A stretch of DNA of 64,000 nucleotides, taken from positions 1-64,000 of the forward strand of contig NZ_BANS01000034.1 in the NCBI RefSeq assembly GCF_000332995.1. The letters are read 5' to 3'. The notes below the pieces were generated by a model, which was not told the origin of the DNA, did not search any database, and worked only from the letters and a program-made list of their open reading frames with translations. The position numbers and the translations under genes were made by a program. Every line of letters starts with the position of its first letter. Within the stretch, counting starts at the first letter, position 1. This stretch comes from Gordonia amicalis NBRC 100051 = JCM 11271. GTDB lineage: Bacteria; Actinomycetota; Actinomycetes; Mycobacteriales; Mycobacteriaceae. Shown one piece after another: positions 36,391 to 44,420 of this stretch.

Positions 36391-37361
36391 CACACCTCCC
36401 CCTGTCGCATCGCATCGATCCAGGCCAGCGACTCGGCGTGGTCGGGCGGCGTCGTCCCGGTGGTCCGCACCGCGGGCCACGAACCGAGATAGACGACCCG
36501 CTCGCACCGACGATGGAGTGCCGCAAGGGCTTCGGCGACCGCCGCGTCGTCGATGTGGCCCACGGCGTCGAGGAAGAACCGGTAGCGACCGGCGATGGCC
36601 CGGCCCTCCGCCTCGTCGCGCTGCGGCCGGGATTCGATACGCGTGAGATCGATTCCGCGGGAGGCGAACTCGTTCATGGCGGCCATCAGGCTGCCGGGCT
36701 CGTTGGGCAGGTCGAGGATCACCGACGTGCGGTCGGTGCCGGTACGCCGCGTGGGTACCGCGGGACGACCGAGGACGAGGAACCGCGTGGTGGCCTCCCG
36801 CGCGTCGCAGACACCGTCGGCGATGACCGTCAGATCCGACAGGCCCGCCGCGAGACCGGTCGTGACGGCGGCGTCGGCCTTGCCGGACGCGACGTCCATG
36901 GCGGCAGCGGCATTCGACCCGGACGTGATGAACTCGGCGTTCGGGAAGAGCTTCGCCACCGACTGCCGCACCTGGGCGGCCGCCACCGGGTATGCGGCGA
37001 TGGTTCGGACGTCCTCCGGGGCGAGGGGTGTGGCCGCGGCGATCGCGAACGCGATGTCGACCACGGTCTCGGCGAACGCCTGCACACGTGCACCGGCGCC
37101 CGACCTCGTCGGCGGCACGAGGGCGTCCATCGTCGCCGGCACCGATCCCTCGAGCGAGCTCTCGATGGGCACACAGCCGTAGTCGGCCTCGCCACTACGG
37201 ATCATCGCGATGGTGGCAGCCGGACTCGAGGCATCCACCTTGGTGACGTCACCCGAGAGGTCGAGACCCCCGAGGGCGGGGTCGTGGGCGGCGAGAACCG
37301 CGTCGAGTGCCATCTCGGTGAAGGTTCCGGGCGGGCCGAAGTAGGCGATCACAGGCACCAC
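36390..37361 (-). CDS. pheA: Prephenate dehydratase
   Basis: A 323-residue enzyme converting prephenate to phenylpyruvate in phenylalanine synthesis. The catalytic domain opens with AYFGPPGTFTE, carries YGCVPIESSLEGSV and ATTRFLVLG, and an ACT domain (about 205-280, LDLPNEPGSLMAAMNEFASR and IESRP) senses phenylalanine. Two adjacent GTG codons are possible starts; TAGGCT lies six bases before the second (37358), favouring it. The stop overlaps the phosphatase start. Matches Rv3838c. Confidence 0.95.
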   Translation of the reverse strand: MVPVIAYFGPPGTFTEMALDAVLAAHDPALGGLDLSGDVTKVDASSPAATIAMIRSGEADYGCVPIESSLEGSVPATMDALVPPTRSGAGARVQAFAETVVDIAFAIAAATPLAPEDVRTIAAYPVAAAQVRQSVAKLFPNAEFITSGSNAAAAMDVASGKADAAVTTGLAAGLSDLTVIADGVCDAREATTRFLVLGRPAVPTRRTGTDRTSVILDLPNEPGSLMAAMNEFASRGIDLTRIESRPQRDEAEGRAIAGRYRFFLDAVGHIDDAAVAEALAALHRRCERVVYLGSWPAVRTTGTTPPDHAESLAWIDAMRQGEV

Positions 37362-37432
37362 ACGAGCCTAGTGGACGCGGGCGACCACTCCGGGCCGGGC
37401 GCTCCCCGGGGGACGAGAAGCCCAAGGACCCA

Positions 37433-37473
37433 TTGACGAAGAGGGCTCATGTATTTAGGTTAGGGTTACCTTC
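37433..37473 (+). promoter_or_regulatory. SigA promoter overlapped by an iron box (IdeR/DmdR1 site)
   Basis: TTGACG (37433-37438), 17 bases and TAGGTT (37456-37461) make a strong promoter. The -10 is covered by TTAGGTTAGGGTTACCTTC (37455-37473), which matches the IdeR consensus TTAGGTTAGSCTAACCTAA at 14 of 19 positions. Iron-loaded IdeR would block transcription, so the DUF2470 gene should be induced by iron starvation, as for Rv3839. Confidence 0.85.
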
Positions 37474-37516
37474 CAAGGCTCCACCGCAGCCTCCCGCGCC
37501 GACCGGAGAGACAGAC

Positions 37517-38269
37517 ATGACGCGTACGACGACCGACCGACCGACGGATGCCGAGATGATCCAGACGGCTTGCCGCCGGGTGGGCTCGGCCATCCTCGCC
37601 ATCGAGGGCGCCGACACGACACCGATCCACGTCGTCCACCTCTTCGAATCCCAGGCCTTCGTGCTCGTCCCCACCCACGGTGAGGCGATGGCCGCCGTGG
37701 ACGACGCCGAGGGGACGCCCGCGATGCTCGAGGTCACCGACTGGGCACCCGTCGACCTGCGTGAACGGGTCCGATCGGTCATCTGGCTCAACGGCACCCT
37801 GCACGCGGTCCCCCGCGACCTCGAACGCGACCTGGCCATCGAGATCGCGGGCGAGCACCCCGACGACGGCCTCCTCGACATCGGCCACGGGGCGTCGATG
37901 CTGCGCCTCCAGGTCGGTTCCGCGGTGATCGCGTCCGGCGCCGGTGCATCGTCGGTCTCGGCCGCCGAACTGGCCGACGCCGACCCCGACCCGTTCTGGG
38001 AATGCGAGGCGGGTTGGCTGGAACACCTCGACCTCGACCATGCCGATCTCGTCGGCCAGCTCGCACGCAAGGTGCCCACCGACCTGCGCCAGGGCCGTGT
38101 ACGCCCGCTCGGCCTCGACCGGTTCGGCATCCGCTTCCGCATCGAGGGCGTCGACGGCGACTCCGACGTGCGCGTGCCCTTCCCCCGCCCGGTGTCGGAC
38201 GTCGTCGAACTGTCCCGAGCGCTGCGCAACCTCGCGGGCTGCCCGTTCATGAACTCCATGCCCGACTGA
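37517..38269 (+). CDS. DUF2470 protein, iron-regulated (Rv3839 type)
   Basis: A 250-residue cytoplasmic protein. The ATG at 37517 has GGAGAG eight bases upstream and starts just after the iron box; the open frame extends further but lacks coding features. The C-terminal half carries the DUF2470 module (EHLDLDHADLVGQLARKV, then RFGIRFRIEGVDGDSDVRVPF), also found at the end of HugZ-type heme-degrading enzymes. No heme-binding His can be asserted. The promoter layout implies IdeR repression, matching the known control of Rv3839. A heme or iron-salvage role is inferred. Confidence 0.9.
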   Translation: MTRTTTDRPTDAEMIQTACRRVGSAILAIEGADTTPIHVVHLFESQAFVLVPTHGEAMAAVDDAEGTPAMLEVTDWAPVDLRERVRSVIWLNGTLHAVPRDLERDLAIEIAGEHPDDGLLDIGHGASMLRLQVGSAVIASGAGASSVSAAELADADPDPFWECEAGWLEHLDLDHADLVGQLARKVPTDLRQGRVRPLGLDRFGIRFRIEGVDGDSDVRVPFPRPVSDVVELSRALRNLAGCPFMNSMPD

Positions 38270-38300
38270 CTTCGCTCGTACCCCGGGGAGCGAGGGGTCC
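38270..38300. repeat. Dispersed intergenic repeat, copy 1
   Basis: Contains TTCGCTCG, then ACCCCGGGGAGCGAGGGGTC. A closely related element is at 50945-50984. The pattern is self-complementary (TCGCTC versus GAGCGA), so it can form a hairpin. Confidence 0.5.
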
Positions 38301-38313
38301 TAGGCTGACCGGC

Positions 38314-39111
38314 ATGTCCCTGCGCGAGTACCTGCGGCCGTCACCCCACGGCATCCCGGTCGTCACCGACCGTGTCGAGCGTCGCGGTCTGATCGCCGAA
38401 CTCGTCATCGTCGGCGTCCTGACGTTCGCCTTCTCCGCGGTGTCGGCTGCGCTCGCACTCCTCGAGGCCCAACTCGCCGGGGGCATCGGCGAGACGACGG
38501 TCGCCCTCAACCCGAGCCGCTCCGACCTCGCCCTCATCGACGCCGCGCGTCAGGTGATGAGCGTCCTGAGACTCTTCGCCATCGGCGCGCTCGGCGTCTA
38601 CCTGCTGTGGCGGAGCGGGCTCGGACTGTCGCGAGTCGGCCTCGGACGCTTCACGCCCCGACGCGACGTCCCCACCGGACTCGTCCTCGCCGCCGTCATC
38701 GGGATACCCGGGCTGGTGCTGGTCGCGGTGGCCCGCGCATTCGGCCTCAACGCGAGCCTCGTCCCCAGCCAGGCCGACACCTGGTGGGAATGGCCGGTGC
38801 TCATCCTCATCGCGATCGGGAACGCGGCCGCCGAGGAGATCGTGGTGGTCGCCTACTTCATCACCCGGCTCCGGCAACTCGGCGTCTCGGACACCCGGTC
38901 GCTCGCCGCGAGCGCCGTCCTGCGCGGTGGCTACCACCTCTATCAGGGGTTCGGCGCCGGCCTCGGGAACGTGGTGATGGGCGTCGTCTACGGCCGGTTC
39001 TACCAGGTCACCGGTCGTGCGTGGCCGCTTGTCGTGGCGCACGGCGTCATCGACGTCGTCGCCTTCATCGGCTATGCGCTGCTACGCGACCACCTGTCCT
39101 GGGTCGGCTGA
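38314..39111 (+). CDS. CPBP-family intramembrane metalloprotease
   Basis: A 265-residue protein with about eight membrane spans. The CPBP/Abi motifs are NAAAEEIVVVAYFITRL (EExxxxR-like), GGYHLYQGFGAGLGNVVMG (the His motif) and VVAHGVIDVVAF (second His). The ATG 38314 is preceded at seven bases by TAGGCT, which marks a leaderless start and excludes the longer frame. Family members cleave prenylated or other membrane proteins; the substrate here is unknown. It follows the iron-regulated gene but has its own promoter. Confidence 0.88.
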   Translation: MSLREYLRPSPHGIPVVTDRVERRGLIAELVIVGVLTFAFSAVSAALALLEAQLAGGIGETTVALNPSRSDLALIDAARQVMSVLRLFAIGALGVYLLWRSGLGLSRVGLGRFTPRRDVPTGLVLAAVIGIPGLVLVAVARAFGLNASLVPSQADTWWEWPVLILIAIGNAAAEEIVVVAYFITRLRQLGVSDTRSLAASAVLRGGYHLYQGFGAGLGNVVMGVVYGRFYQVTGRAWPLVVAHGVIDVVAFIGYALLRDHLSWVG

Positions 39112-39123
39112 CGCCGGGACAGA

Positions 39124-40482
39124 TCACCCGCGAGCCTTCGAGTGCTTGCCCCCGGATCCGGTGGCCCGGGCCAGCCCGAAGAGCGCCAGCCCGACGACCA
39201 TCAGGATGCCGGCGCGCAGCCAGGTCTCCGCGCTCTGCTGCGTCAGCAGGACGATGCACGTCCCGATCGCCAGCACCGGCACGATCGTCCACGCCCGGAA
39301 ATGATCGGTGTCGGCCCGCTCGCGCCGAAGCACCAGGACCGCGATGTTGGTGCTGAGGAAGACGAACAGCAACAGCAGCACGACGGTCTCGGCGAGTGCC
39401 GCCACCGAACCGGTCGCCGACAGGACCATCGCGATCGCCGTCGTGGCGATGATCGATGCCCACGGGGTGCGACGACCGGGCAGGACCTTCGCCAGCGCGG
39501 CGGGCAGCAGTCCGTCGCGGGCCATCCCGAAAGTCAGACGGGACGCCATGATCATCGTGAGCAGCGCGCCGTTGGCCACGGCGATCAGAGCGATCAGCGA
39601 GAACAGCCGATCGGGTACGCCGGCATCGGCGATCGAGACCACCTCGAGCAGCGGACCGGAGGAGCCGGCGAGCTGGTCCGGCGACACCACCACCGAGACC
39701 GCGAGGCCTACCATCACGTACACGATGCCCGCGGTGATCAGCGCGCCGAACAGCGCCTTCGGGTAGACCCGTCGCACGTCGCGAACCTCCTCGGCGACGT
39801 TGGCCGACGTCTCGAACCCCACGAAGGAGTAGTAGGCGAGCAAGGCCCCGCTGAGCACCGCGAGCGCGGGCGTCGCCGAACTGTCGAACTCGAGCACGCG
39901 ATGCGCTTCGCCGTCTCCCCGCCCGAGGACGATCCCGGCCAGGACGACGACGAGCACCAGACCCGACACCTCGATCACGGTCATCACGACGTTGGCCCGC
40001 ACCGACTCGCTGATGCCACGGGCGTTGAGTGCCGCGATCGCGAACAGGAAGACGAGCGCGGCGGCGGTGGTCGGCACGTCCAGGAAGGACTTGAGGTAGT
40101 CCCCGGCGAACGCCAGCGCGAGACCGGCTGCGCTGGTCACCCCGGCGGCCAGCATGCAGAACCCCACCAGGAACGAGACCAGCGACGACCGGTAGGCGTG
40201 CTGCGCGAAGACCGCGGCGCCGCCGGCGTGCGGATACTTGGTGACGAGTTCCGCATACGACCCCGCCGTCAACAGCGCCATCACGAGGGCCACCACGAGC
40301 GGCACCCAGATGGCACCGCCCACCTCGCCGGCGATCTCCCCCACGAGCGCATAGATCCCGGCGCCGAGCACGTCGCCGAGGATGAACAGGAACAGCAACT
40401 TGCCGGTGATCGCGCGCCGGAGCGGACTGCGCTGGTCATCACCCGTTTCGGTGTCGGGCCGTGCGGCCACATCGTCGGTCAT
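39124..40482 (-). CDS. APC-family amino-acid permease
   Basis: A 452-residue transporter with 12 membrane spans. The family start is ITGKLLFLFILGDVLGAGIYALVG, and later motifs are SYAELVTKYPHAGGAAVFAQ and SFVGFETSANVAEEVRDVRRVYP, typical of cationic or small amino-acid antiporters. ATG 40482 is chosen because the charged N-tail leads directly into the first span; upstream codons have no homology. It is a single-gene transcript, divergent from the LCP gene. The substrate is not determinable. Confidence 0.92.
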   Translation of the reverse strand: MTDDVAARPDTETGDDQRSPLRRAITGKLLFLFILGDVLGAGIYALVGEIAGEVGGAIWVPLVVALVMALLTAGSYAELVTKYPHAGGAAVFAQHAYRSSLVSFLVGFCMLAAGVTSAAGLALAFAGDYLKSFLDVPTTAAALVFLFAIAALNARGISESVRANVVMTVIEVSGLVLVVVLAGIVLGRGDGEAHRVLEFDSSATPALAVLSGALLAYYSFVGFETSANVAEEVRDVRRVYPKALFGALITAGIVYVMVGLAVSVVVSPDQLAGSSGPLLEVVSIADAGVPDRLFSLIALIAVANGALLTMIMASRLTFGMARDGLLPAALAKVLPGRRTPWASIIATTAIAMVLSATGSVAALAETVVLLLLFVFLSTNIAVLVLRRERADTDHFRAWTIVPVLAIGTCIVLLTQQSAETWLRAGILMVVGLALFGLARATGSGGKHSKARG

Positions 40483-40573
40483 GGCGTCCCGGATACCCCG
40501 ACGCGTGCCGATCGAGTCCTGTGATCTGCGTCGGATCCGTGGCGGCCGGCCGTGCATGCGTACATTGGTTGGG

Positions 40574-41917
40574 ATGAACGAGCAGGACCCGCCGATCATT
40601 CGGCGCGGTCGTCCGGGGCCTCAGGTACCGCCCGGGCGGCCGGCGGGAGGCACACCGCCACGTCAGGGACCACCGCCCGGTGCACCTGGACGCCCTCACC
40701 CGCAGGGTCCGGCTCCCGCCGCACATCCCCAGGCGATGCCGCGGATTCCGGCGCAGGGTCCTCCACCGAGGCGGTCGGCCGTTCCCGCCGGCGCGGGCCC
40801 CGGACAGTACGCGCCCACCCAGAAACCCGAACCGATCCCGGTGGGCGACCGGTCGCGCGACCACCGGTCGCCGCGCAGCGACCGGCGCGTCGATCACGGT
40901 CGGTCGTCGACGAGACCGCCCGCTCCGCCGGCGGGCACCCCGCCCGCCCCCACGCCGCCACGCCGTCGCCGCCGCCGTTCGGTGCGGGTCGGCAAGATCG
41001 TGCTGATCCTGCTGCTCGTGTTCGTGCTCGGCAGCATCGGACTGCTCTTCTACTACGACTCGAGACTCGACCGCATCGACGCGCTGCCCGCCTACGCCGG
41101 CCGGCCGTCGGACACGCCCGGCACCAACTGGCTCATCGTCGGCACCGACAATCGATCCGACCTCTCCGACGCGCAGCGCACCAATCTGTCCACCGGTGAC
41201 GCCGACGGCTCCCGCACCGACACGATCATGCTGGTCCACAATCCACCCGGAACCGGGAAGGCGACGGTCGTCAGCATCCCGCGCGACCTCTTCGTCGAGA
41301 TCCCCGGCCACGGCAGCCTGAAAGTCAACGCGTCGTACAACATCGGCGGACCGGCGTTGCTGGTGCAGACCGTCGAGAACCTGACCGGCATCCACATCGA
41401 CCACTACGCCGAGATCGGCTTCGGCGGCTTCGACACGCTCGTGGACGCGGTCGGCGGTGTCGACATGTGCATCGATCAGCCGCTCAACGACCCGCTGGCC
41501 GGACTCAGACTGTCCAAGGGCTGTCATCACCTGAACGGCCGCCAGGCACTGGGGCTCGTACGGACGCGCGCGTTCCCCCGCGCCGACCTCGAACGCGTGA
41601 TCAATCAACGGAAGTTCCTGGCCGCATTGGTCTCCCGCGCCACGAGCCCGGCCGTGTTGCTCAACCCGTTCCGGCTGTTCGGCTTCATCGGCGGTGCGAT
41701 CGACTCGCTCACCGTCGACGAGCGCGATCACATCCGGAACCTCGCCTCGCTGATGTTCGCCCTCCGTGACCCGGTGACGACCACCACACCCACGGGTGAA
41801 AGCGTTTACACCGATGACGGTCTGGCACTGCCGGTCACCGAGACGACCGAGGAGTTCTTCGGCCGTCTGCGTGCAGGTCAGCCCATCCCCGACGAGTTGC
41901 TCGTCGACGCCGGGTGA
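40574..41917 (+). CDS. LytR-CpsA-Psr family protein
   Basis: A 447-residue membrane-anchored protein. The Pro/Arg-rich cytoplasmic N-terminus (1-130) is followed by one transmembrane segment (VGKIVLILLLVFVLGSIGLL) and the LCP catalytic domain, with the conserved SRTDTIMLVH, SIPRDLFVEIPGHG, VNASYN and DALVDAVGGVDM-like stretches plus RTRAFPRADLERVINQ. LCP enzymes join arabinogalactan to peptidoglycan in this order, so it fits the cell-wall genes nearby. TACATT lies exactly seven bases before the ATG. It matches Rv3840. Confidence 0.92.
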   Translation: MNEQDPPIIRRGRPGPQVPPGRPAGGTPPRQGPPPGAPGRPHPQGPAPAAHPQAMPRIPAQGPPPRRSAVPAGAGPGQYAPTQKPEPIPVGDRSRDHRSPRSDRRVDHGRSSTRPPAPPAGTPPAPTPPRRRRRRSVRVGKIVLILLLVFVLGSIGLLFYYDSRLDRIDALPAYAGRPSDTPGTNWLIVGTDNRSDLSDAQRTNLSTGDADGSRTDTIMLVHNPPGTGKATVVSIPRDLFVEIPGHGSLKVNASYNIGGPALLVQTVENLTGIHIDHYAEIGFGGFDTLVDAVGGVDMCIDQPLNDPLAGLRLSKGCHHLNGRQALGLVRTRAFPRADLERVINQRKFLAALVSRATSPAVLLNPFRLFGFIGGAIDSLTVDERDHIRNLASLMFALRDPVTTTTPTGESVYTDDGLALPVTETTEEFFGRLRAGQPIPDELLVDAG

Positions 41918-41945
41918 CGAGGTGGCGAGCCTGCCCAAAGACAGG

Positions 41946-41974
41946 TCAGACTAGCCTTAGTTAGCCTGAACTTG
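41946..41974 (+). promoter_or_regulatory. Two overlapping degenerate iron boxes upstream of bfrB
   Basis: The 19-mers at 41946-41964 and 41956-41974 each match the IdeR consensus at 12 of 19 positions, sharing TAGCCT cores. They lie 38-66 bases before the predicted leaderless start of bfrB, the position expected for activation. IdeR activates bfrB from tandem boxes in M. tuberculosis. Confidence 0.5.
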
Positions 41975-41999
41975 CTGGTAGAAGCCACTTTTCGGCACC

Positions 42000-42005
42000 T
42001 ACCAT
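42000..42005 (+). promoter_or_regulatory. -10 element of bfrB
   Basis: TACCAT six bases before the bfrB ATG, implying a leaderless transcript activated from the boxes upstream. Confidence 0.55.
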
Positions 42006-42011
42006 GGGCAC

Positions 42012-42548
42012 ATGACCGAATTCACCAAGTTCCATCAGCTGCTGCACGACCAGATCGGCAACGAGTTCTACGCCTCGCAGCAGTACATCGCGGTCGCCAC
42101 GTACTACGACAACCACGACATGCCACAGCTGGCCAAGCTCTTCTACCGCCAGGCAGTCGAGGAACGCACCCACGCGATGATGATCGTGCAGTACTTCCTC
42201 GACCGGGACATGGACGTCGAGATCCCCGGTATCCCGGCCCCCAACAACAAGTTCGAGGATTACAAGGCCCCGATCAATCTGGCCCTCGAGCAGGAGAAGA
42301 CGGTCACCCAGCAGGTCGTCGACCTCGCGAAGTCCGCACGGGACACCGGGGACTACCTCGGCGAGCAGTTCGTGCAGCGGTTCATCAAGGAGCAGGTCGA
42401 GGAGGTCGCCATCATGACGACCCTGCAGACCATCGCCGAGCGCTGCAAGGGCAACCTGTTCGACCTGGAGAACTTCGTCGAGCGAGAGTTCAACGGTCCC
42501 GCGGCCGACGACCCGACCGCACCTCCCGTCGCCGGCGGCAACATCTAG
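42012..42548 (+). CDS. bfrB: Ferritin (BfrB type)
   Basis: A 178-residue non-heme ferritin storing iron. The ferroxidase ligands lie in NEFYASQQYIAVATYYD (helix A) and VEERTHAMM (helix B), with EQVEEVAIM and EKTVTQQVVD later. The C-terminal tail is PTAPPVAGGN, as usual for the mycobacterial BfrB extension. Degenerate iron boxes and a TACCAT hexamer sit upstream. A strong bidirectional hairpin follows. Matches Rv3841. Confidence 0.96.
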   Translation: MTEFTKFHQLLHDQIGNEFYASQQYIAVATYYDNHDMPQLAKLFYRQAVEERTHAMMIVQYFLDRDMDVEIPGIPAPNNKFEDYKAPINLALEQEKTVTQQVVDLAKSARDTGDYLGEQFVQRFIKEQVEEVAIMTTLQTIAERCKGNLFDLENFVEREFNGPAADDPTAPPVAGGNI

Positions 42549-42570
42549 GCACCACCGGGCAGACATGAAC

Positions 42571-42606
42571 TCGGCGGCGCGACTTCACTCGAAGTCGCGC
42601 CGCCGA
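42571..42606. terminator. Bidirectional terminator between bfrB and the DUF5926 gene
   Basis: A perfect 16-base stem with four-base loop ACTC; arms begin TCGGCGGCGCGACTTC. It lies between the convergent stops of bfrB and the DUF5926-type gene and is followed by a short T-run on the plus strand. Confidence 0.88.
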
Positions 42607-42625
42607 GGTATTTCTCAGCCTCTGT

Positions 42626-43549
42626 CTAGCGCAGCGTCACCTGGCGGCCGCGGATGCCGTCGCGCGAGCTCCGCTCGGCGATCGTCAGCTCCGAGGTGTC
42701 GGCGAGCGCCTCGCCCAGCCACTGATCGAGCTGATTGAGACCCGCCTGCCACTCCTCGTGGTGCATCTCGTTGTCGAGGTCGAACACCGGGACCAGCAGG
42801 CCGTGGGTGCGGAACGACCCGGCGAAGCGCGAACCCTCACCCATCGTCAGTCGGCCGGCCGCGTGGAGCCGGGCCATGGCCGCCATCAGGTCGTCCTCCG
42901 GTTCCGGACGGATCCACCGCAGGTGGGCCCGCTCCCCGGCGTCGACCCACCACGGGGCGCCCGAACCGCTGTCGACGACGAGGCGTGCGGTCGGCAGCAC
43001 GGAATCGTTGGCGCGCTCGAACATCGGCGCGATCTCCGCGGGCACCTCGGTGCCTTCCGGGAACCACCACGAGAAGTCCTGGTGCACGGTGATGTCCAGG
43101 GTCGCGTCGGTCTTCAGCACCTCGTCGAGCGAGGGGGATTCGTCGGCGGACTCCAGATCGAACTCGCCACCCGCATCGGCGTGAGCGGCCCACGCGATGG
43201 CCGCGGCCAGCTCGACGGCCGGCGCCTGACGATCCGGCTCGGTCTGCAGACCGACCAAACCCTCTGTGGCGCCGTCTGATTCACGCGTGAGCGCGGGACC
43301 GGCACCGGGCAGGATCGTCACGACGAAGACGTCGTTGCGCGACTCGGCGGGCTCGACCAGTTCGAGTCGTGCGGTCGCCGACGCGACGAACGTCCGCAGC
43401 GCGACGAAGTCGCATTCGGCGGCCAACCCTGCGAAGGGACGCGGCGGCGGTGCCATCGACGCCGCCTGCCGAGCCTTACGAGCGGCCACCCGCTCGGCGC
43501 GATTGCTACCCGGACGGGGTCCACTGCCCCGCTTGCTCTTCTTGCCCAT
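42626..43549 (-). CDS. DUF5926-type protein
   Basis: A 307-residue cytoplasmic protein. The basic start (MGKKSKRGSGPRPGSN, RAERVAARKARQAA) resembles short SecA-type tails and the family is often mislabelled as SecA. The body is acidic, with WFPEGTEVPAEIAPMFERAN and DSGSGAPWWVDAGERAHLRWI. No catalytic motif is visible. It is convergent with bfrB and shares a terminator, and lies upstream of nothing on its strand. Widespread in actinobacteria; function unknown. Confidence 0.85.
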   Translation of the reverse strand: MGKKSKRGSGPRPGSNRAERVAARKARQAASMAPPPRPFAGLAAECDFVALRTFVASATARLELVEPAESRNDVFVVTILPGAGPALTRESDGATEGLVGLQTEPDRQAPAVELAAAIAWAAHADAGGEFDLESADESPSLDEVLKTDATLDITVHQDFSWWFPEGTEVPAEIAPMFERANDSVLPTARLVVDSGSGAPWWVDAGERAHLRWIRPEPEDDLMAAMARLHAAGRLTMGEGSRFAGSFRTHGLLVPVFDLDNEMHHEEWQAGLNQLDQWLGEALADTSELTIAERSSRDGIRGRQVTLR

Positions 43550-43610
43550 CGGTCCACTCTCTCATGAGCAGGCCTCAGCCCCCAGATGGCCGGGTTAGCG
43601 AGGAGACCGG

Positions 43611-44420
43611 TCAGTCGACGGTCACCAGCCAATCGCGCACCCTGGCCGGATGGTTCGTGGCCAGCCAGCGCACGCCCAGGTCGGCGCAGAGCTGGACGTC
43701 CACGAGTTCGTCGACGGTCCAGCAGTAGGTCACGCGCCCGGCCGCGGCGGCCCGGTCGACGAGGTCCGGGTACTGCCTCAACGTCATCACCGACGGTCCG
43801 ATCCCCGTCGCGCCGACGGCGGTCGCCGCGCTTCCGCCGAGCACGCGGGCGGTGTCGCCCAGCAGGATGGTCGGGAGCATCGGGGCATGGCGGCGGATAC
43901 GCCAGACCCCGGCGGAGGAGAACGAGATGACCACCGCGCGACTGTGATCGGCCGACGGCGGCGTCGCCACCCCGAACTCGTGCAGGATCTCGAGGAGCTT
44001 CTGCTCGACGAGACTGCCGAATCGCACGGGATGTTTGGTCTCGATGAACAACCGGACCGGCCGCCGCCAGTCCAGGGTGAGCGTGAGCAGCTCACGCAGG
44101 GTCAGGATCGATGCGGGGTCGCCGGCGGAATGCCAACTCCCGAAGTCGAGTTCGCGGAGCTGGTCCAGGGTCATCTCGCTGACGATGCCGGACCCGTTCG
44201 ACGTGCGGTCGACGGTACGGTCGTGCACGCAGACGAGCTCGTGGTCGGCGGTCAGCCGGACGTCGCACTCGAGTCCGTCCGCGCCCTGCGCGAGGGCGAG
44301 TTCGTACGCGGCCAGCGTGTGTTCCGGACGGTCCCCGGAGGCACCGCGGTGTGCGACCACCGCCGGCTTTCCCGAACGCGACACCTTCTCGACCGCACCC
44401 ACGTTCACACCTGCGTTCAT
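43611..44420 (-). CDS. glpQ1: Glycerophosphodiester phosphodiesterase
   Basis: A 269-residue cytoplasmic GDPD hydrolysing glycerophosphodiesters to glycerol-3-phosphate and an alcohol. The motif AHRGASGDRPEHTLAAYELA includes the catalytic His-Arg and Glu, followed by LECDVRLTADHELVCVHD with the metal-binding E-D and the second His-Asp. A TIM-barrel pattern runs to the end. ATG 44420 lies at the ATGA overlap with the upstream DUF4328-type gene. Without a signal peptide it acts inside. Matches Rv3842c. Confidence 0.94.
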   Translation of the reverse strand: MNAGVNVGAVEKVSRSGKPAVVAHRGASGDRPEHTLAAYELALAQGADGLECDVRLTADHELVCVHDRTVDRTSNGSGIVSEMTLDQLRELDFGSWHSAGDPASILTLRELLTLTLDWRRPVRLFIETKHPVRFGSLVEQKLLEILHEFGVATPPSADHSRAVVISFSSAGVWRIRRHAPMLPTILLGDTARVLGGSAATAVGATGIGPSVMTLRQYPDLVDRAAAAGRVTYCWTVDELVDVQLCADLGVRWLATNHPARVRDWLVTVD

